Positions 1 through 5,585 of a DNA stretch of 44,245 bases are shown piece by piece. Under the pieces are notes generated by a model that ran no database searches, was not told the DNA's origin, and saw nothing but the letters and a program-made list of their open reading frames with translations. Source of the stretch: a virus; IMG/VR virus record IMGVR_UViG_3300038678_000102, positions 1 through 44,245 of that record. One strand, given 5' to 3'. The first letter of the stretch is position 1, and the number at the start of each line of letters is the position of its first letter. The position numbers and the translations under genes are program-made.

Positions 1-120
1 AAGGAAATCTTAAAAGATGATGAGTTTTACTCTGCCGAGAACCCCTCTGGCTTTCCTGAGTATTGGATTGGTAGGATTGACCAACTGGACTTTAGCCTGG
101 GTTGGCTAGAGGAGGCTTAA
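1..120 (+). CDS. 3' end of a gene cut by the window edge
   Basis: Frame 1 is open from the first base and ends at TAA 118-120, giving the last 39 residues (ends LGWLEEA) of a protein whose start lies outside the window. The tail is acidic and rich in aromatic residues, with no recognisable motif. A GAGG ribosome binding site for the next gene is embedded in its last codons, so the two are probably translationally coupled. Confidence 0.6.
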   Translation, partial: KEILKDDEFYSAENPSGFPEYWIGRIDQLDFSLGWLEEA

Positions 121-294
121 GTGAAAAATTATGATGTCAGGGGAATTATTAGGGCAACTAAGAAAGCCCTCTATCAAGAGTGTTATGAAATATATCGTGG
201 GGCGAAGAAAGAGATGGAGGAAGAACCACTTGCCTATGAAGATTGGCTTATTTTAGAAAAAGACGCAAAAAAGGGAGGCTCAAATGAACGATAA
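121..294 (+). CDS. small hypothetical protein (57 aa, GTG start)
   Basis: A GTG start follows directly on the upstream stop, with GGAGG placed about 6 bases before it. The product is a charged, helix-prone 57-residue protein with a Lys/Glu-rich middle and no cysteine pairs or membrane segment. I do not recognise it. Its last codons contain the GGAGG that serves the mini-gene at 284. Confidence 0.6.
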   Translation: MKNYDVRGIIRATKKALYQECYEIYRGAKKEMEEEPLAYEDWLILEKDAKKGGSNER

Positions 295-334
295 GGATTG
301 CCCGAAAATCGCGGCAAGTAAGGAGATAATATGA
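284..334 (+). CDS. 16-aa mini-ORF spanning a repeat hairpin
   Basis: ATG at 284 is preceded by GGGAGG at good spacing and reads 16 codons to TGA 332-334, overlapping the next start (TATGA). Most of its body is the stem-loop formed by the two arms of the gene-boundary motif at 298-317. It may be a leader peptide for the 331 gene, or translation may be incidental. A similar case occurs at 1852. Confidence 0.35.
   Translation: MNDKDCPKIAASKEII
298..317 (+). repeat. stem-loop of facing TTGCCCGA and TCGCGGCAA arms
   Basis: TTGCCCGA is followed after AAA by its near-complement TCGCGGCAA (one bulged C). This is the one place in the window where both arms of the boundary motif sit face to face as a compact hairpin, just before the ribosome binding site of the 331 gene. 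Confidence 0.5.
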
Positions 335-540
335 TAAGAACAAAAGACCTTGAAGAATTCATTAAAGATGGCAACTTTGATGTAGGCTATGGTGAGTTAC
401 CCCGATGTGATATTAAGGACATTAAAGGTTTATATCAAGAGTATTGTGCTGAAATCGTAGCAAGGTTGCGGGCATATGATAAGTTAAAAGAGAGTATAGA
501 GAAGTTATGCCGCGATCTGTCTAACGGGATAGATAAATAA
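331..540 (+). CDS. hypothetical protein with repeat-encoded C-terminus SNGIDK
   Basis: A 69-residue soluble, helix-rich protein with a good ribosome binding site (AAGGAG, 7 bases before ATG). No known domain is recognised. The last residues, SNGIDK, come directly from the dyad repeat at 520-533 plus the following AAA codon, so the C-terminus looks supplied by the boundary element rather than by the gene's own core. It is followed by AAAGGAG and the 553 gene. Confidence 0.75.
   Translation: MIRTKDLEEFIKDGNFDVGYGELPRCDIKDIKGLYQEYCAEIVARLRAYDKLKESIEKLCRDLSNGIDK
520..533. repeat. dyad repeat site 1 (TCTAACGGGATAGA)
   Basis: Exact TCTA-N6-TAGA site at the end of the 331 gene, preceded by a degenerate TGCCGCGA arm. 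It is read in frame as S-N-G-I-D. Confidence 0.8.
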
Positions 541-552
541 AAGGAGAATAAG

Positions 553-741
553 ATGGGAACATTTAGTGAATGGGTAAGATGTAACCAATGTAAAAAGATA
601 TTTTTATATCAAGTAAACATACCAATGAGGGGAGACGTTTGCCCCCGATGTCTGCACCCCGAACAATTCGAAGGTATGCCTTACGATTTAAATGACGAAT
701 GGCTAGAAAAAATATTTAAATTAAAAAACAAAGGAGAATAA
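553..741 (+). CDS. small zinc-ribbon protein
   Basis: A 62-residue protein with CNQC (residues 10-13) and CPRC (about 30-33), the two knuckles of a single zinc ribbon, then an acidic C-terminal helix. The ribosome binding site is AAAAGGAG. It is one of many single-zinc-ribbon proteins in this arm. Function unknown; such proteins commonly bind nucleic acid or partner proteins, but nothing here specifies a target. Confidence 0.8.
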   Translation: MGTFSEWVRCNQCKKIFLYQVNIPMRGDVCPRCLHPEQFEGMPYDLNDEWLEKIFKLKNKGE

Positions 742-743
742 TA

Positions 744-902
744 ATGAAACAAATTGATGTTTATCAACGATTATTAGAGGCATTGTCAAAAATCAAGGAC
801 AAACATTCTGGGACGGAAAGATACATCACCCTGGAATACTATATCCATAAGCTTGTTGACGATTTAAAGAAAGATATAAATCGGGGCAATAAGAATGAAT
901 AA
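744..902 (+). CDS. small hypothetical protein (52 aa)
   Basis: ATG at 744 follows AAAGGAG and the preceding stop by two bases. The 52-residue product is helical and charged, with a Tyr-rich middle. The C-terminal INRGNKNE is encoded by the AAATCGGGGCAA boundary motif. It overlaps the next start by 8 bases. Not recognised. Confidence 0.7.
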   Translation: MKQIDVYQRLLEALSKIKDKHSGTERYITLEYYIHKLVDDLKKDINRGNKNE

Positions 903-1083
903 AGACGATATAGCTCAAGGAATGGCAGAGATATTCTTCTATAACTGTAGTAGATGCGGACAGGGTAATCTTAGTAGGGATGAAGTACATGCCACGAAAT
1001 CGGGGTATATCTGCCTAAGGTGTCTAGAGAAAGATTGTCTTGCCGAGACACTCGGCTCGGTGTCTAACGGGGTAGATAAATGA
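895..1083 (+). CDS. small zinc-ribbon protein ending SNGVDK
   Basis: A 62-residue protein with CSRC and CLRC knuckles (residues about 18-21 and 40-43). Its stop TGA overlaps the next ATG (ATGA). The last six residues derive from the dyad repeat at 1063. Just before this, CCGAG-ACA-CTCGG (1042-1054) could form a small hairpin in the coding sequence. There is no strong ribosome binding site; the GGGG of the upstream boundary motif is about 10 bases from the ATG and may substitute. Confidence 0.75.
   Translation: MNKDDIAQGMAEIFFYNCSRCGQGNLSRDEVHATKSGYICLRCLEKDCLAETLGSVSNGVDK
1063..1076. repeat. dyad repeat site 2 (TCTAACGGGGTAGA)
   Basis: Exact TCTA-N6-TAGA site at the end of the 895 gene and immediately before the 1080 start; full flanks are TG and TA. 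Confidence 0.8.
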
Positions 1084-1277
1084 GTTTTTGGAACGGGATG
1101 GCATATATGTCTAATGCGACTAAAAGGTGTGCTATGTACGAAGAAGAAAGACCACTATACGAAAACATGTGCGAATGCTCAACAAAAAGGGGGGACGCAT
1201 GTAAGAATTTTGGGTATATTTGGAGAGGCAAGATGTATTGTTATGCCCACTGTAAAACTAAAAATCGGGGCAAGTAG
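1080..1277 (+). CDS. Cys/His-rich small protein
   Basis: A 65-residue protein with an ATGA overlap to the upstream gene. A CxC, a later Cys and a terminal YCYAHC (residues about 31-58) resemble the C..G..C...yC..H zinc knuckle seen in many small phage proteins. It ends NRGK, encoded by the boundary motif at 1262-1277. Other longer open frames across this span are shadows or overextended. Confidence 0.7.
   Translation: MSFWNGMAYMSNATKRCAMYEEERPLYENMCECSTKRGDACKNFGYIWRGKMYCYAHCKTKNRGK
1262..1277 (+). repeat. gene-end motif AAATCGGGGCAAGTAG
   Basis: Encodes the C-terminal NRGK and the stop of the 1080 gene. Identical in form to copies at 3397, 6184, 7398, 11632 and 15579 apart from one G and the base before the stop. 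Confidence 0.75.
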
Positions 1278-1278
1278 A

Positions 1279-1488
1279 ATGAACCTTGGTAAGTGGGAAG
1301 TCTTATTCTGGATGCCCCCGTCTGCTTGGTGTCTTAATTGGGGGTACTATCCTTCTGCCCGCGATCCTGCGTTCTTCTTTGTAAATATCGGAGCAATAGA
1401 AATAAGACATTTCGGGGCATATAATAAGAAGAAAGTATGTAAGAGATGTGGGCAGGAGATGCCCGCGTCTAATGGAGGAGACAAATGA
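1279..1488 (+). CDS. hypothetical protein with C-terminal CxxC
   Basis: I start this gene at ATG 1279, one base after the upstream stop; the frame is open further upstream to 1114, but that part lies wholly within the 1080 gene. The 69-residue product is Trp/Phe-rich and ends with a CKRC pair and the repeat-derived SNGGDK. It overlaps the next ATG by four bases (ATGA). Confidence 0.65.
   Translation: MNLGKWEVLFWMPPSAWCLNWGYYPSARDPAFFFVNIGAIEIRHFGAYNKKKVCKRCGQEMPASNGGDK
1460..1487 (+). repeat. degenerate boundary cassette (TGCCCGCG + TCTAATGGAGGAGACA)
   Basis: TGCCCGCG is followed by a diverged dyad in which the right half has become GGAGGAG, so the same sequence is both boundary repeat and ribosome binding site for the 1485 gene. 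It shows how the element can merge with translation signals. Confidence 0.55.
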
Positions 1489-1850
1489 TTATTTTCAAAA
1501 AGTTTGGCAAAACAATCAAGATTCGTAATGACCATTGGAAAAGGTTAAGGGCAAGGTATAACCATGAAAATGCAGTTTTGGATGCCAAAGAGGGTTATTA
1601 TAAGATAAGAAGACATTGCCCCTTCTGTAATCTATACCTAGGCTGTACTGGTTGTCCATTTGATGAGTTTGAAGAAGAATATGGCTGTCTTTCATTCTTT
1701 GAGCAACTCTTTCGGGGTGGGACAAGATTTGACCACGGATTGATTGACATGGTTACTTGGGATGAATGGGAGGATAAAAAAGCTCGGAAGCAATTAAGCA
1801 GACTTCAAAAAATGATGGACAAAATCGAGGCATCACAAAAGGAGGTATAA
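1485..1850 (+). CDS. Cys-rich hypothetical protein
   Basis: A 121-residue protein with a basic N-terminal half, a CPFC...CTGC cluster (residues about 46-57), a further GC near 67, and a Lys-rich helical C-terminus. Four to five cysteines in a short span suggest metal binding. No family is recognised. It is followed by AAAGGAGGT for the mini-ORF at 1852. Confidence 0.75.
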   Translation: MIIFKKFGKTIKIRNDHWKRLRARYNHENAVLDAKEGYYKIRRHCPFCNLYLGCTGCPFDEFEEEYGCLSFFEQLFRGGTRFDHGLIDMVTWDEWEDKKARKQLSRLQKMMDKIEASQKEV

Positions 1851-1851
1851 C

Positions 1852-1896
1852 ATGTTTTCTATATCTGCCCGCGAAAATGGAGGCAAGAATGATTGA
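1852..1896 (+). CDS. 14-aa mini-ORF with a very strong ribosome binding site
   Basis: ATG at 1852 lies behind AAAGGAGGTATAAC, one of the best ribosome binding sites in this arm, yet the frame closes after 14 codons. Its body contains TGCCCGCGAAAATGGAGG, the boundary arm followed by the ribosome binding site of the next gene, and its end overlaps that gene's ATG. It could be a leader peptide coupling translation into 1889. Confidence 0.4.
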   Translation: MFSISARENGGKND

Positions 1897-2083
1897 ATTA
1901 AGGAACAAAATTGAAATTGGTAGTTTAGTAAATGTCCATTTTGTCCATTCAGACTCTATATTCAGAGCTAGGGTTGCCTACACCCCCCAAGCCACGGGAG
2001 ATAGTTGGCATTTAATTAAGGGTACTGATGAGGTTTTTTATGTACAGATATTTGAGAGAATGGATTTAATCAAGGAGGTATAA
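1889..2083 (+). CDS. hypothetical protein (64 aa)
   Basis: I chose ATG 1889, five bases after GGAGG, over the in-frame ATG at 1877, which would precede that site. The product is a beta-rich, soluble 64-residue protein without cysteines. Not recognised. It is followed directly by a single-TM gene whose ATG is one base after its stop. Confidence 0.65.
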   Translation: MIELRNKIEIGSLVNVHFVHSDSIFRARVAYTPQATGDSWHLIKGTDEVFYVQIFERMDLIKEV

Positions 2084-2182
2084 ATGTTTTATGAATCATG
2101 GGGTTTTTGGCTTATTATCGGTCTTGTAATAGGGGGGTGTTTTGGATTTATTGCCGCGAAATCTAACAGGTTAGACAAATGA
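2084..2182 (+). CDS. 32-aa single-TM peptide ending SNRLDK
   Basis: AAGGAGGTATAA precedes ATG 2084. The frame encodes a hydrophobic segment (residues about 6-25, with GLVIGGCFGF) followed by AAKSNRLDK, all of the tail coming from the TTGCCGCGA arm and the dyad at 2162. The stop overlaps the next ATG. It is probably a membrane microprotein of unknown role. Confidence 0.6.
   Translation: MFYESWGFWLIIGLVIGGCFGFIAAKSNRLDK
2162..2175. repeat. dyad repeat site 3 (TCTAACAGGTTAGA, perfect inner dyad)
   Basis: TCTAAC-AG-GTTAGA is fully self-complementary in its six-base arms. It is preceded by TTGCCGCGAAA and followed by CAAATG, so it is the best complete copy of the cassette. Confidence 0.85.
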
Positions 2183-2361
2183 AAAACCTAATAAATAAAT
2201 GTAAATATCAGTTCCGCCTAGAAGGAAAGTGGGGACAACAAACCCTTGCGGTGGATATTTATTACAAAAAGAAATGGATTGCTAAATTCAATTGGTGCAG
2301 AGGAGTTAATTGCGTAAAAGAGTTTGATGTATCATATAATAGAATTTACAAAAGGAGATAA
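2179..2361 (+). CDS. hypothetical protein (60 aa)
   Basis: The start is inside the boundary cassette (GACAAATGA). The product is a basic, aromatic 60-residue protein with three cysteines that are not in CxxC pairs. Not recognised. The stop is followed at once by the GTG start of the 2363 gene, whose AAAGGAG lies in this gene's last codons. Confidence 0.65.
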   Translation: MKNLINKCKYQFRLEGKWGQQTLAVDIYYKKKWIAKFNWCRGVNCVKEFDVSYNRIYKRR

Positions 2362-2362
2362 T

Positions 2363-2554
2363 GTGATAATTAACAGTAAGTCATCGCTAATTAAGCTCCT
2401 TGAAACATGTAGGGACTCGCATAAACTGTGGACTCGAAAAGCCAGGAGGAATAGACATCAATCATTGGGAAGTCAAGCTTGGAATATAAAGGTGATTAAG
2501 GAATATCAAGATGCGATAAATTTTATAAAAAATAATTTAAGGAGGCAAACATGA
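2363..2554 (+). CDS. hypothetical basic protein (63 aa, GTG start)
   Basis: I start at GTG 2363, after AAAGGAGATAAT; ATG 2361 is followed at once by a stop, and the upstream extension to 2324 overlaps the previous gene. The product is Arg/Lys-rich (KARRNRHQS) and helical, possibly nucleic-acid binding. Its stop overlaps the next ATG. Confidence 0.6.
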   Translation: MIINSKSSLIKLLETCRDSHKLWTRKARRNRHQSLGSQAWNIKVIKEYQDAINFIKNNLRRQT

Positions 2555-2682
2555 TAGGAAAATTAGCAATTATCTTATGGGTTTTATTTACCGTCGGGGG
2601 TATCGTGTATTACAAGCTCATTAAAAAGCGGTGGCAAAAAGGCAACCAATTCATCTATCGCGGTAGACAGAGGGAGAAATGA
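2551..2682 (+). CDS. 43-aa single-TM protein
   Basis: ATG 2551 overlaps the previous stop (ATGA) and follows AAGGAGGC. The N-terminal hydrophobic helix (residues 4-21) is followed by a strongly basic cytoplasmic-type tail (KKRWQKG...RGRQREK). The tail is partly encoded by the dyad at 2654, read in a different frame from usual. Role unknown. Confidence 0.65.
   Translation: MIGKLAIILWVLFTVGGIVYYKLIKKRWQKGNQFIYRGRQREK
2654..2667. repeat. dyad repeat site 4 (TCTATCGCGGTAGA)
   Basis: Exact TCTA-N6-TAGA copy in the 3' end of the 2551 gene, 12 bases before the 2679 start. Confidence 0.7.
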
Positions 2683-2993
2683 AGAAAGAGGAACTTTTAG
2701 AATGGTTTAAAAGACAGAAATGGTTCATTAAGGGCATTCTTAACGAATCACATCGCTCTGAATCGTGGGTAGAATCAGACGAACAAGCCTACATGGAAAT
2801 CGCGGCAATCATAAAGAACCAACCTACTATCACCAAGAGAGACATTGAGTGTTGGGCTGACGAGGCGAAGGAGCAGGTTACATCACATAGAGACTGGGCA
2901 TACATAGGAGATACCATGAAAGAGATGCTCGAAGATATAGATGTTACTATTCGCCCCGAAAAGTCTACTGTAGTAGATAAAGAGGAAAAATGA
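2679..2993 (+). CDS. hypothetical acidic protein (104 aa)
   Basis: A 104-residue, strongly helical, Trp- and Glu-rich protein. No motif is recognised. It ends STVVDKEEK, encoded by the dyad at 2964, and overlaps the next gene by an ATGA. The ribosome binding site is AGGGAG. It forms a pair with the similarly sized helical protein at 2990. Confidence 0.75.
   Translation: MKKEELLEWFKRQKWFIKGILNESHRSESWVESDEQAYMEIAAIIKNQPTITKRDIECWADEAKEQVTSHRDWAYIGDTMKEMLEDIDVTIRPEKSTVVDKEEK
2964..2977. repeat. dyad repeat site 5 (TCTACTGTAGTAGA)
   Basis: TCTACTGTAGTAGA is a near-perfect palindrome, preceded by CGCCCCGAAAAG and placed at the end of the 2679 gene. Confidence 0.8.
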
Positions 2994-3412
2994 GTGAGTT
3001 AAATAAAAAAGAGCTTCTAGATATTTTGGATTGTTTCAAGAATGTCTATTGTGAGGTTTGTAAGGATATGCCACCCATAAAATTCAATTTTACATCGAAG
3101 GAAGAATTAACAGAGGATGCTCAACGAGCCTACCAGCAAATAAAAAAGATGATACAGAAGCTACATAAGAAGAGGGGGTTAACGGGAATGGCAGGTGAAA
3201 TATTCAATGAAGCACACAAAAATCAGCTAGAAGTCACCGAGGAGTGGATAGAGGAGAAGGCGTGGAAGTTGAGGGATTTAATAGCCTACATTATTAAACC
3301 TTCTCAAGAAGTGAGCCAGGAAGAAGGTGAGAATAAACTCATCAACTTCATCCGTTCACTCGTGAGAGAATCATCTATCACGGTAGACCCCCACAGAAAT
3401 CGGGGCAAGTAA
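2990..3412 (+). CDS. hypothetical helical protein ending NRGK
   Basis: A 140-residue, Lys/Glu-rich, predominantly helical protein with a CEVC pair near the N-terminus (residues about 21-24). No family is recognised. Two repeat elements write its C-terminus: the dyad at 3374 (read SSITVD) and the gene-end motif at 3397-3412 (NRGK, stop). Confidence 0.75.
   Translation: MSELNKKELLDILDCFKNVYCEVCKDMPPIKFNFTSKEELTEDAQRAYQQIKKMIQKLHKKRGLTGMAGEIFNEAHKNQLEVTEEWIEEKAWKLRDLIAYIIKPSQEVSQEEGENKLINFIRSLVRESSITVDPHRNRGK
3374..3387. repeat. dyad repeat site 6 (TCTATCACGGTAGA)
   Basis: Exact copy inside the last codons of the 2990 gene, ten bases upstream of a gene-end motif. Confidence 0.7.
3397..3412 (+). 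repeat. gene-end motif AAATCGGGGCAAGTAA
   Basis: Supplies the NRGK C-terminus and TAA stop of the 2990 gene. Confidence 0.7.
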
Positions 3413-3425
3413 ATAACCCCACACT

Positions 3426-3596
3426 ATGAGAAAGGTTTTAGCGACGTTAAAGAATATTAAGTATTATCTTAATATTCTTATACATTATATTGTCAGTCAA
3501 ACACGAGGCACACTCATCGAAGGTTTTTATAGATGCCGTCGGTGTCTCTCCTTTTGCCTTGGTGGGTGTGTCTTTTTATTTGCCACGAAAATCTAA
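3426..3596 (+). CDS. possible small Cys-rich protein
   Basis: An open frame of 56 codons from ATG 3426 to a TAA inside the dyad at 3592. It has a hydrophobic, Tyr/Ile-rich first half and a CRRC..CxxxC cluster. There is no ribosome binding site before the ATG and the composition differs from its neighbours, so this 200-base span may instead be an untranslated stretch. Low confidence. Confidence 0.3.
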   Translation: MRKVLATLKNIKYYLNILIHYIVSQTRGTLIEGFYRCRRCLSFCLGGCVFLFATKI

Positions 3597-3605
3597 CACA
3601 TTAGA
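3592..3605. repeat. dyad repeat site 7 (TCTAACACATTAGA)
   Basis: Exact copy preceded by TTGCCACGAAAA and followed by GAGAGG, the ribosome binding region of the 3618 gene. Confidence 0.8.
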
Positions 3606-3617
3606 CGAGAGGTAAAG

Positions 3618-3815
3618 ATGAATAGGGAAAAAAGCATTATCTGTTTTTGGCAAAATGAGAAGAAGTATAAGGAAAATATCCCAGAATTGTGTAAGTCTTG
3701 TCATATTTTTCTTCCCACAGAGGGATGGTGTAAAGACTTAACCTATGAAGAAGGTGCTTTTTACTGCTCCAACCAAAGAGAGGACCAATGGATAATCAAG
3801 GGGAGGCTAGGATAG
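3618..3815 (+). CDS. Cys-containing hypothetical protein
   Basis: A 65-residue protein with four Cys residues (CKSC and two singles, residues about 25-50) plus one near the N-terminus, of the CxxC...C...C type seen in several neighbours. The ribosome binding site is GAGGTAAAG. Its last 11 bases overlap the 5' acceptor strand of the tRNA-like fold at 3805. Confidence 0.7.
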   Translation: MNREKSIICFWQNEKKYKENIPELCKSCHIFLPTEGWCKDLTYEEGAFYCSNQREDQWIIKGRLG

Positions 3816-3890
3816 TCTTGGCTAAGACGAACACTGTCCGAAGTACAAGGATAGCACAAGCTTGGGGTTCGATTCCTCATCGCCTAGCCT
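3805..3890 (+). tRNA. tRNA-like cloverleaf (anticodon uncertain, possibly GTA)
   Basis: A perfect 7-bp acceptor stem pairs 3805-3811 with 3883-3889. The D-arm-like stem is GTCTT/AAGAC (3815-3828), the anticodon-type stem CTGTCC/GGATAG (3834-3854), and the T arm has the classical TTCGATT loop (3863-3879). Oddities: the anticodon loop is nine bases (GAAGTACAA) and lacks the usual T33; three extra bases (TCG) sit between T stem and acceptor; the D loop is very short; CCA is not encoded. It could be a degenerate or atypical phage tRNA, or a tRNA mimic. Confidence 0.45.
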
Positions 3891-3924
3891 TCTTCTTGAA
3901 ATCGCGGGTAAATAAAGAAAGTTC

Positions 3925-3953
3925 TTTACAACATAGTAGGTAGGGAGTAAGAT
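3925..3953 (+). promoter_or_regulatory. candidate sigma70 promoter TTTACA-17-TAAGAT
   Basis: TTTACA (3925-3930) and TAAGAT (3948-3953) are separated by exactly 17 bases. The predicted start of transcription, near 3960, abuts the boundary arm and dyad at 3961-3984, an operator-like arrangement for the downstream SSB-nuclease gene group. Confidence 0.45.
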
Positions 3954-3970
3954 TAGTACATGCCCGCGAA

Positions 3971-3984
3971 TCTAGCGGGTTAGA
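3971..3984. repeat. dyad repeat site 8 (TCTAGCGGGTTAGA), operator-like position
   Basis: TCTAGC-GG-GTTAGA sits just downstream of the candidate promoter and is preceded by TGCCCGCGAA. A protein bound here would block initiation or early elongation. Confidence 0.75.
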
Positions 3985-3999
3985 CACAAGGAGGTTTAT

Positions 4000-4194
4000 A
4001 TGAAATACCGAAAGAAACCAATAGTGATTAATGCGCATCGCCTAACCAAACCAATGACAGTTAAAACATTAGAGGGTGTGATGACGGGGAACATTGGAGA
4101 TTGGTTAATAATTGGCGAAAAAGGAGAAGAATACTTTTGTGAAGATGATATTTTTAAAATAACTTATGAGGAGATAAAAGATGCCCAAGTATAG
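4000..4194 (+). CDS. phage protein of the MKYRKKPxVI family
   Basis: A 64-residue protein opening MKYRKKPIVI, then TLEGVMTGNIGDWLIIGEKGE and a C-terminal DIFKITYE. This layout (basic start, GDWII..G..GE.Y, DIF..TYE) is a very common small phage family of unknown function, usually a beta-rich fold. It has a strong AAGGAGG site and overlaps the SSB-like gene by 14 bases, so the two are probably co-translated. Confidence 0.75.
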   Translation: MKYRKKPIVINAHRLTKPMTVKTLEGVMTGNIGDWLIIGEKGEEYFCEDDIFKITYEEIKDAQV

Positions 4195-4804
4195 ATTTCA
4201 AGGTAAGATAAAAGCTATTACGTTTAAAGATGCCCGCGTTTCTGTCCTACTGGAAGATACCACATTTCTCTCTAACGACGGAGACTGGGAACAATGGACA
4301 GATTGGGAACTGATTAAGTCGGGCAAATACAAAAAGGGTGAAGTGTGGGTGAGTGCTTTTGAACAGAGTGCCCCCGAAGTGTTCCAAGCATGTAAAATGA
4401 TAGAAAAAGGCTCAGAAGTAGAGGTGGATATATTCAAGACAGAGAAAGGATTTTTAAATATCAATAATATCCGAATGGGAGTGCCCGATAAAGATATAAA
4501 TGAGGATTTGAAATCACCAGAACCCCCAGAAGAACCACAACCACCATGGCCTCCAGGAGCTACTACAGAACCCTCATCCGACCAACGACCACCCGATAGC
4601 CCCGAAGCTCAGGATGAGAGAACATCTACTGCGTTAGACAATGTCGCGGTAAGCAGAGAAGTCCTCATTATTAGACAAACATGTATTAAGGCTGCGAGTG
4701 CTGCCGTAAATGGCACACCCATAGATATGACAGTAAAGGGAAATAAAGAACTGGTCGTGGCGATAGCAAGAAGGCTTGAGAAATACGTACTGGAGGGAAA
4801 ATGA
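4181..4804 (+). CDS. putative ssDNA-binding (OB-fold-like) protein with Pro-rich linker
   Basis: A 207-residue protein. Residues 1-105 are beta-rich and resemble an OB-type core (GKIKAI..., VSVLLED, VEVDIFKTEKGFLNINNI). Residues about 112-145 form a Pro/Glu/Ser linker (PEPPEEPQPPWPP), and the last 60 residues form a helical domain. The next recognisable gene is a RecB/Cas4-like nuclease, consistent with a recombination or replication role. The linker is in the middle, unlike bacterial SSB, whose acidic tip is terminal. Family assignment is inferred. Confidence 0.4.
   Translation: MPKYRFQGKIKAITFKDARVSVLLEDTTFLSNDGDWEQWTDWELIKSGKYKKGEVWVSAFEQSAPEVFQACKMIEKGSEVEVDIFKTEKGFLNINNIRMGVPDKDINEDLKSPEPPEEPQPPWPPGATTEPSSDQRPPDSPEAQDERTSTALDNVAVSREVLIIRQTCIKAASAAVNGTPIDMTVKGNKELVVAIARRLEKYVLEGK
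4625..4638. repeat. dyad repeat site 9 (TCTACTGCGTTAGA), inside a gene
   Basis: An exact copy within the linker-to-C-domain boundary of the SSB-like gene, read S-T-A-L-D-N, followed by TGTCGCGGTAAG, which resembles the gene-end arm. Confidence 0.7.
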
Positions 4805-4962
4805 AAGAAGTGTGCGGAGATTGTAAGTTTTATTACAATAAATCTTTTCCTGCTTCATGTACTTATTTCGGGAGTAAAGTTCTTAGTAAAAAAGAATGGT
4901 GTCCTGCTTTTTATCCATTAAGGGGATACGGCATGCCTCAGGAAACGGCGGCAAGTAAGTGA
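4801..4962 (+). CDS. small Cys-rich protein (CxxC...C...C)
   Basis: ATG 4801 overlaps the upstream stop. The 53-residue product has CGDC at residues 5-8, then single Cys at about 20 and 34 with an aromatic-rich spacer, the same layout as the 10917 protein. It ends AASK, encoded by the gene-end motif variant GGCGGCAAGTAAG. It is probably a zinc-binding microprotein of unknown role. Confidence 0.7.
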   Translation: MKEVCGDCKFYYNKSFPASCTYFGSKVLSKKEWCPAFYPLRGYGMPQETAASK

Positions 4963-5585
4963 AATCTAAAGCCAAACAGAGATACCACAATGAGTCGGGC
5001 AAGATTATTGTCGGCACAACTACAGTTACGGGACTACTTGCAAAACCCCCACTCTACAACTGGTATTGGAATCTCGGTAGGGATGGGATAAACCACAGGA
5101 AACACTTAGACCACCTTGCCGAGATTGGTACGTTAATGCACTCTATGATATTCCACTACCTGAAAGACGAAACGATTGATACTGGGGACTACTCACAGAA
5201 TCAAATTGCGTCGGCAATGAATGGCTTTGAATTATTCCGAAAATGGGGGAAACAACACAAGCTCGAACCAATCCTCTTAGAAGAACAATTGGTATCTGAA
5301 AAATGGGAGTACGGTGGCACTCCTGATTTCTATGGATTGGTTGATGGGGAAAAGACACTCTTGGATTTTAAATCATCGGGAGTTTACAGTGACCAGTTTA
5401 TTCAGTTGGCGGCATATAAAAACCTATTAGAAGAGCAGGGACACAAGGTAGATAACTGTTGGGTGTTGGTATTACCGACGGATAAGGAGCTTAAAGAAGC
5501 CCAGAGAGAGGACGTGAGTGACCATTGGGAAACATTCACTCATTTACTTGAGGTTTATAGATTACTTAAAAAGATTGGAAGATGA
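4959..5585 (+). CDS. PD-(D/E)XK exonuclease (Cas4/RecB-like)
   Basis: A 208-residue nuclease. The motifs are in order: His61 in GTLMH, GGTPD with Asp123, LDFKS giving Asp136-x-Lys138, and QLAAY (149-153). These are the H, D, DxK and QxxxY signatures of RecB/Cas4-family nucleases. It starts at GTG overlapping the previous stop (GTGA). A role in DNA end processing for recombination, or in host DNA degradation, follows from the family. It lies beside the SSB-like gene. Confidence 0.85.
   Translation: MKSKAKQRYHNESGKIIVGTTTVTGLLAKPPLYNWYWNLGRDGINHRKHLDHLAEIGTLMHSMIFHYLKDETIDTGDYSQNQIASAMNGFELFRKWGKQHKLEPILLEEQLVSEKWEYGGTPDFYGLVDGEKTLLDFKSSGVYSDQFIQLAAYKNLLEEQGHKVDNCWVLVLPTDKELKEAQREDVSDHWETFTHLLEVYRLLKKIGR

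Larger units (their letters stand above)
3891..3999 (+). other. non-coding stretch after the tRNA-like element
   Basis: No convincing gene. It contains an AAATCGCGGGTAAATAA motif (3899-3915), a sigma70-type promoter candidate, the boundary arm TGCCCGCGA and dyad site 8, then AAGGAGG for the 4000 gene. It is one of the few gaps of more than 100 bases in this arm. Confidence 0.6.

Noticed and set aside
1114-1278. 5' extension of the 1279 gene
   Set aside because: It lies entirely in another frame of the 1080 gene; ATG 1279 follows directly after the upstream stop.
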